From CAZFPA01 sp964520975 (lineage in GTDB: Bacteria; Bacillota; Negativicutes; Selenomonadales; Selenomonadaceae): 46,064 bases of DNA. How positions within the stretch are numbered: position 1 is the stretch's first letter; each line of letters begins with the position of its first letter. Under the pieces are notes generated by a model. The model searched no databases and was not told the origin of the DNA. It worked only from the letters and a program-made list of their open reading frames with translations. Made by a program: the position numbers and the translations under genes. Below are positions 43,041-46,064 of this stretch, piece after piece. Location of the stretch: the NCBI GenBank assembly GCA_964520975.1, contig CAZFPA010000013.1, positions 1 through 46,064 on the forward strand, written 5' to 3'.

Positions 43041-43109
43041 GCATTGAAGAGAACGCCATCTCGATATGTAGCAACGTGTGCATCACATATCTTAATGGAG
43101 GTGTTCTTT

Positions 43110-43616
43110 TTGCGCAGTTTCAACGCAAAACCGCTGGTATTTGCCGGCGTATTCATCGCACTCACGATTCTCTTCACCTATGTCTTTTCGATTCAGACGC
43201 CATTTGTCCGCCTGAGCTTCGGCTTTTTGCCCGTGGCTATCTACGCGGCGATGTTCGGCCCAGTGCGCGGCGGCATCACGGCTGCGGCTGCCGATATCCT
43301 CGGCGCCTCGCTTTTTTCCCCCGGCGCTTTTTTCCCGGGGTTTACCCTGAGCAGTTTTCTGTCCGGCTATATCTACGGCTATTTTCTCCACCAGAAGGAG
43401 CTTTCGCTGAAGCATATCCTGCCGCCTTTCCTGCTCATCTTCATACTGGTTGATCTGGGGCTCAACACGCTTTGGCTGACCCTGTTATATCAACAGGCTG
43501 CCGGCGCTTTTTTCCTCAGCCGCCTCGTTAAAAACATTCTTTGCCTGCCAGTGAACATCCTGCTGTTCAGTGCAGTCCACCGTTCGCTCGCGGCATTTCT
43601 TCCCAGGCTTTCATAA
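43110..43616 (+). CDS. folT: ECF transporter S component, folate type (FolT)
   Basis: The 168-residue membrane protein has about six hydrophobic segments and the ECF S-component pattern (LVFAGVFIALTILFTYVFSI, RLSFGFLPVAIYAAMFGPV, AADILGASLF). It binds its vitamin and docks with the shared EcfAA'T module, which is not in this window. The THF riboswitch upstream points to folate. The start is the TTG at 43110, with GGAGGTG 6 bases upstream; an ATG at 43095 would overlap that site. Confidence 0.88.
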   Translation: MRSFNAKPLVFAGVFIALTILFTYVFSIQTPFVRLSFGFLPVAIYAAMFGPVRGGITAAAADILGASLFSPGAFFPGFTLSSFLSGYIYGYFLHQKELSLKHILPPFLLIFILVDLGLNTLWLTLLYQQAAGAFFLSRLVKNILCLPVNILLFSAVHRSLAAFLPRLS

Positions 43617-43653
43617 AAAAGGTATTTTCCAACATTCAGAAGGAGGACGCATC

Positions 43654-44754
43654 ATGAAATTAAAAAACTTCCGCAAAAAAGCCGCTGTCACCACAGCTGC
43701 AGCGATCTGTGCCGCAGCCCTTTCCTTTCCAGCGCTGCCAGCGCCGACCGCTGAGGCCAGTATTCTCGGCGTACTCGTATCCAGCGGCATTCAATATGCA
43801 CAACTCGATCGGGCAATCAGCTATTATAATAACGACGAGCAGGGCCGGCAGAAATTCTTCCAGGAAATCAAGGACAAGTATGGCACCAACGATGACGCCG
43901 CTCTGAACAGCCGTCTGGATACCATCATGGGGAACCTGAGCACCGCCATTGCTGCCGTAGATCCCTCAATCAATGAAAAGCCCTATAACTATTTCATCAA
44001 CAATGAAACCTCCTTCAACGCCTTTTGTACGTTGGGACATAATATGAGCGTCAATACCGGCCTGTTCAACCTCATTGACAGTGACGATGAAATCGCCGTT
44101 GTCCTCGGCCATGAAATGGGCCATGGACAGAAGGATCATCCGGCCAAAGGTATCCGTAAGTCGATTCCGATCGACGTAGTTGCCCAGATTTTTGCGGATG
44201 CGCAGGGCGGCTATGCCGGCGCAATGGGTGCGACGATTTTTGCCAACTATGCAACAGCACTCCAGGTAACGAAACCGCAGGAATGGGAAGCAGATAACCT
44301 GGCTTTCGATTACATCACCCATTCCACCTATAATCCTGGTGCCTGTGCCGCCATCTGGCAGCGCGTCATGGAAAAACAGCCGTCACAATCCAGCAGCTTC
44401 GTCGGCGAGATATTCTCCCCTTCCGATCATCCTACAAATGAACAGCGGCGCGACAATTACGCCAAAAAGCTTCATGAGTTCAGTCAGAACAAGGTCTCTG
44501 TTGACAACGGCATGGTCAAGGTCAACGGCAAAGATTTTCTGAGCCCGGCTCCGGCTGCTGGCATGAGCACCGCTGAACGCTCTTACTTTGTCGCTGGCAA
44601 TCTCGCAGCCGTCTACCACACGCAGGCCCAGACAGTCCCGGACGCCTGGGTTCAGGATGGAACGGTACTGCTGGGCAACCAGCCGATCATCACCCCGCAG
44701 AACGGGGATCCATCCGCACAGGAACTGGCTAATCGCCTCAATACCATCAAATGA
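43654..44754 (+). CDS. Secreted M48-family metalloprotease
   Basis: This 366-residue protein has a signal peptide (about 1-33, ending near AEA) and an M48 zinc-protease domain: VLGHEMGHG (HExxH, about residues 154-162) and the third-ligand Glu in PQEWEADNLAFDYI. FSPSDHPTNEQRRDN is typical of the family. It is probably periplasmic, for outer-membrane or envelope protein quality control, like LoiP/BepA. A C-terminal extension (about 285-366) has no recognised domain. AGGAGG lies 7 bases before the ATG at 43654. The next gene starts 14 bases after it. Confidence 0.88.
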   Translation: MKLKNFRKKAAVTTAAAICAAALSFPALPAPTAEASILGVLVSSGIQYAQLDRAISYYNNDEQGRQKFFQEIKDKYGTNDDAALNSRLDTIMGNLSTAIAAVDPSINEKPYNYFINNETSFNAFCTLGHNMSVNTGLFNLIDSDDEIAVVLGHEMGHGQKDHPAKGIRKSIPIDVVAQIFADAQGGYAGAMGATIFANYATALQVTKPQEWEADNLAFDYITHSTYNPGACAAIWQRVMEKQPSQSSSFVGEIFSPSDHPTNEQRRDNYAKKLHEFSQNKVSVDNGMVKVNGKDFLSPAPAAGMSTAERSYFVAGNLAAVYHTQAQTVPDAWVQDGTVLLGNQPIITPQNGDPSAQELANRLNTIK

Positions 44755-44768
44755 CCCGGAGGAACCTT

Positions 44769-45836
44769 ATGTGGCGTAAATATCGTACATCTATCATTCT
44801 GGCAATCAGCTTTATCGTTCTTCTCTCCGCCTTCTGGTTCTTTCCATCCCTGGCGTTCATCATCTTCATTTCTTTGCTGTTGCAGCTGCTGCTGAACTCC
44901 ACGGTCGATCGACTGGAATCCCGCCGTATTCCCCGCACACTGGCGGCCGCCAGTGTACTCATCGGATTTCTGCTGCTGCTCACGCTCTTCGTCGCGATTG
45001 TATCGAGCAGCTTCATTCCGACCTTTACCAGGTTCATCGAGGAGCTGCCAAACCTGTCCTCCAACCTGCAAAATCTCCCCTATCTGCAGGACTCCAATTT
45101 TATTGCCAAAGAATTCGACAGCCTGTGGGCCGAGATGACGAATTTCAGTGTAGATGCCCTGAAGTCCTCGCTATTAGTGCTCATTTCGATCTTCAATAAG
45201 GTCATTGATTTCGTGATTATCCTCTTTGTCACCTTCTATCTGCTGAAGGACGGCAATGAGATCAAACGCTACCTGGCCGGACTTTTTCCGCATAGCGATT
45301 ACAGCCGCGTCATCGATCTCTTTGACCGCATCCTGGCATCGCTGCGCGGTTATATCCGCAGTCAGCTCATCATCTGCTTCATCACGGGAATCGTCGTCTT
45401 TGCTTATTTCACGCTGCGCGGCCTTCCTTACGCGTCTGTATTTGCAGTAGTATCCGGAATCAGCGAATTCATCCCGGTGCTGGGCCCGACCGTAGCCTCA
45501 GCCTTTGGAACCCTGCTCACGGCCACCCAGGACCCCTGGGCAGCTGTACAGACCATGCTGTTCTACCTCATCCTCACGCAGGTCAATCACAATCTCATTT
45601 ATCCGACACTCATCGGTAAATCCCTGAACCTGCACCCGGTAGCGATCATTCTCGGCATCATCCTCGGCGGTGAACTGCTGAATGCCGCGGGCATGTTTCT
45701 GGCGGTCCCCTGCATCGGCATCTGCAAGCTCATCATCGAAGATATCCATCACGACCGTCTGCAGACACTGCAGGTGACTCGCCTGAAAAAACGACGGCTG
45801 GCCAGAAAAAAACGAAAATCCCAGGAGGATTTTTAG
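44769..45836 (+). CDS. AI-2E family (TqsA/YtvI-like) membrane protein
   Basis: This 355-residue inner-membrane protein has about eight hydrophobic segments, the long amphipathic region between helices 2 and 3 (about 85-140), and the conserved FVTFYLLKDG and GISEFIPVLGPTVAS motifs of the AI-2E exporter family. Members export signalling molecules or act as Na+/H+ antiporters; the role here is open. It ends in a very basic tail (KKRRLARKKRK). GGAGG lies 6 bases before the ATG at 44769. It probably shares a transcript with the M48 protease. Confidence 0.87.
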   Translation: MWRKYRTSIILAISFIVLLSAFWFFPSLAFIIFISLLLQLLLNSTVDRLESRRIPRTLAAASVLIGFLLLLTLFVAIVSSSFIPTFTRFIEELPNLSSNLQNLPYLQDSNFIAKEFDSLWAEMTNFSVDALKSSLLVLISIFNKVIDFVIILFVTFYLLKDGNEIKRYLAGLFPHSDYSRVIDLFDRILASLRGYIRSQLIICFITGIVVFAYFTLRGLPYASVFAVVSGISEFIPVLGPTVASAFGTLLTATQDPWAAVQTMLFYLILTQVNHNLIYPTLIGKSLNLHPVAIILGIILGGELLNAAGMFLAVPCIGICKLIIEDIHHDRLQTLQVTRLKKRRLARKKRKSQEDF

Positions 45837-45861
45837 ATTTTCAGGGCATCATAAAAATCTG

Positions 45862-45890
45862 TTGACAGTCACAGGGAATATCTGTATAAT
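45862..45890 (+). promoter_or_regulatory. Promoter of the tRNA cluster
   Basis: TTGACA (45862-45867) and TATAAT (45885-45890) are 17 bases apart: a perfect consensus, 30 bases before tRNA-Tyr. Confidence 0.9.
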
Positions 45891-45920
45891 AAATATTGTT
45901 CTTAGCGCGTTTCGCGTTAT

Positions 45921-46006
45921 GGGTAGGTGCCCGAGTGGTTAAAGGGAACAGACTGTAAATCTGTCATCTTCGGATTACGATGGTTCGAATCCATCCCTGC
46001 CCACCA
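45921..46006 (+). tRNA. tRNA-Tyr (anticodon GTA)
   Basis: The 86-base gene has acceptor GGGTAGG/CCTGCCC (one T-G pair), anticodon stem ACAGA/TCTGT with loop CTGTAAA, a long variable arm typical of class II tRNAs, T arm GATGG-TTCGAAT-CCATC and encoded CCA. Confidence 0.95.
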
Positions 46007-46010
46007 TTTC

Positions 46011-46064
46011 GGCGGCATAGCTCAGTTGGCTAGAGCATGCGGTTCATACCCGCAGTGTCCGGAG
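46011..46064 (+). tRNA. tRNA-Met (anticodon CAT), cut by the window edge
   Basis: It starts GGCGGCATAGCTCAG, 4 bases after tRNA-Tyr, and has the anticodon stem TGCGG/CCGCA with loop TTCATAC (anticodon CAT). The 3' third lies outside the window. The G-start and sequence suggest elongator Met; tRNA-Ile(CAT) cannot be wholly excluded without the rest. Confidence 0.88.

Noticed and set aside
43044..43109. 22-codon N-terminal extension of the FolT-like protein
   Set aside because: It overlaps the RNA hairpin after the THF riboswitch and has no ribosome-binding site, while GGAGGTG fits the TTG at 43110.
45900..45917. GCGCGTTTCGCGTTA before tRNA-Tyr as another copy of the shared operator
   Set aside because: It shares only TTTCGCGTT with the operator block, lies downstream of a perfect promoter and is in the tRNA leader, so common origin is not supported.
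1..46064. CRISPR arrays, prophage, insertion sequences, toxin-antitoxin or defence islands
   Set aside because: I looked for direct repeat arrays, transposase, integrase, capsid and nuclease motifs and saw none; nearly every gene belongs to a known housekeeping or transport family.

Overview
This window is a 46 kb chromosomal segment of a diderm Firmicute of the class Negativicutes, most likely Selenomonadaceae (Selenomonas/Mitsuokella/Megamonas type). The reasons are Firmicute-type gene clusters (ctsR-mcsA-mcsB-clpC-radA, smc-ftsY, SpoVB-like flippase, TmcAL, AI-2E exporter family, THF-riboswitch/FolT) next to an RND efflux pump with its adaptor, which implies an outer membrane. Anaerobic enzymes are present as well: a single-chain pyruvate:ferredoxin oxidoreductase and an A-type flavodiiron protein. 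The assignment is an inference from gene content. No phage, transposon, CRISPR array or obvious genomic island is visible, and coding density is high.

Layout. 1-10.4 kb (minus strand): the 5' part of ftsY (cut by the window edge), smc, then the ctsR-mcsA-mcsB-clpC-[49-residue membrane protein]-radA heat-shock operon, with tandem CtsR-like boxes over its promoter. 10.5-15.1 kb: a MocR-type regulator, two identical tRNA-Pro(CGG) genes flanking tmcAL and nhaA. 15.2-19.3 kb (minus): a four-gene operon of the futalosine (menaquinone) type, with two diverged MqnE-like radical SAM proteins, MqnC and an MTAP/PNP-like phosphorylase. 19.4-26.8 kb (minus): nifJ/por, an APC amino-acid permease, a short divergent flagellin, and an AbrB-type membrane protein that closes the RND efflux operon (adaptor, pump, AbrB) reaching 31.2 kb. 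31.5-34.6 kb (plus): an SGNH hydrolase with duplicated FN3-like modules, a flavodiiron protein and a small secreted DUF3887-like protein. 34.7-37.2 kb (minus): a lipid (diacylglycerol-type) kinase and a polysaccharide flippase. 37.4-38.2 kb: a DUF4931/HIT-like protein. 38.2-42.8 kb (minus): prfC, azlCD, an M29 aminopeptidase and a CBS-pair protein. 42.9-46.1 kb (plus): a THF riboswitch with a folT-like ECF S component, an M48 metalloprotease, an AI-2E family membrane protein and the start of a tRNA cluster (Tyr, Met).

The most interesting signals are mostly regulatory or in pathway composition: (i) a near-identical promoter/operator block in front of the SGNH and DUF4931 genes, with a large inverted repeat and a partial PerR-box resemblance; (ii) a second shared promoter block in front of smc and prfC; (iii) CtsR-like boxes with 8-bp instead of 10-bp periodicity; (iv) a menaquinone-type operon with two unlike MqnE paralogues and a phosphorylase whose base-recognition motif looks altered; (v) a conserved-looking micro-ORF between clpC and radA; (vi) identical tRNA-Pro copies sharing a D-stem mismatch; (vii) an orphan mini-flagellin. 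None of these proves a new system. They are the places where sequence and expectation diverge.
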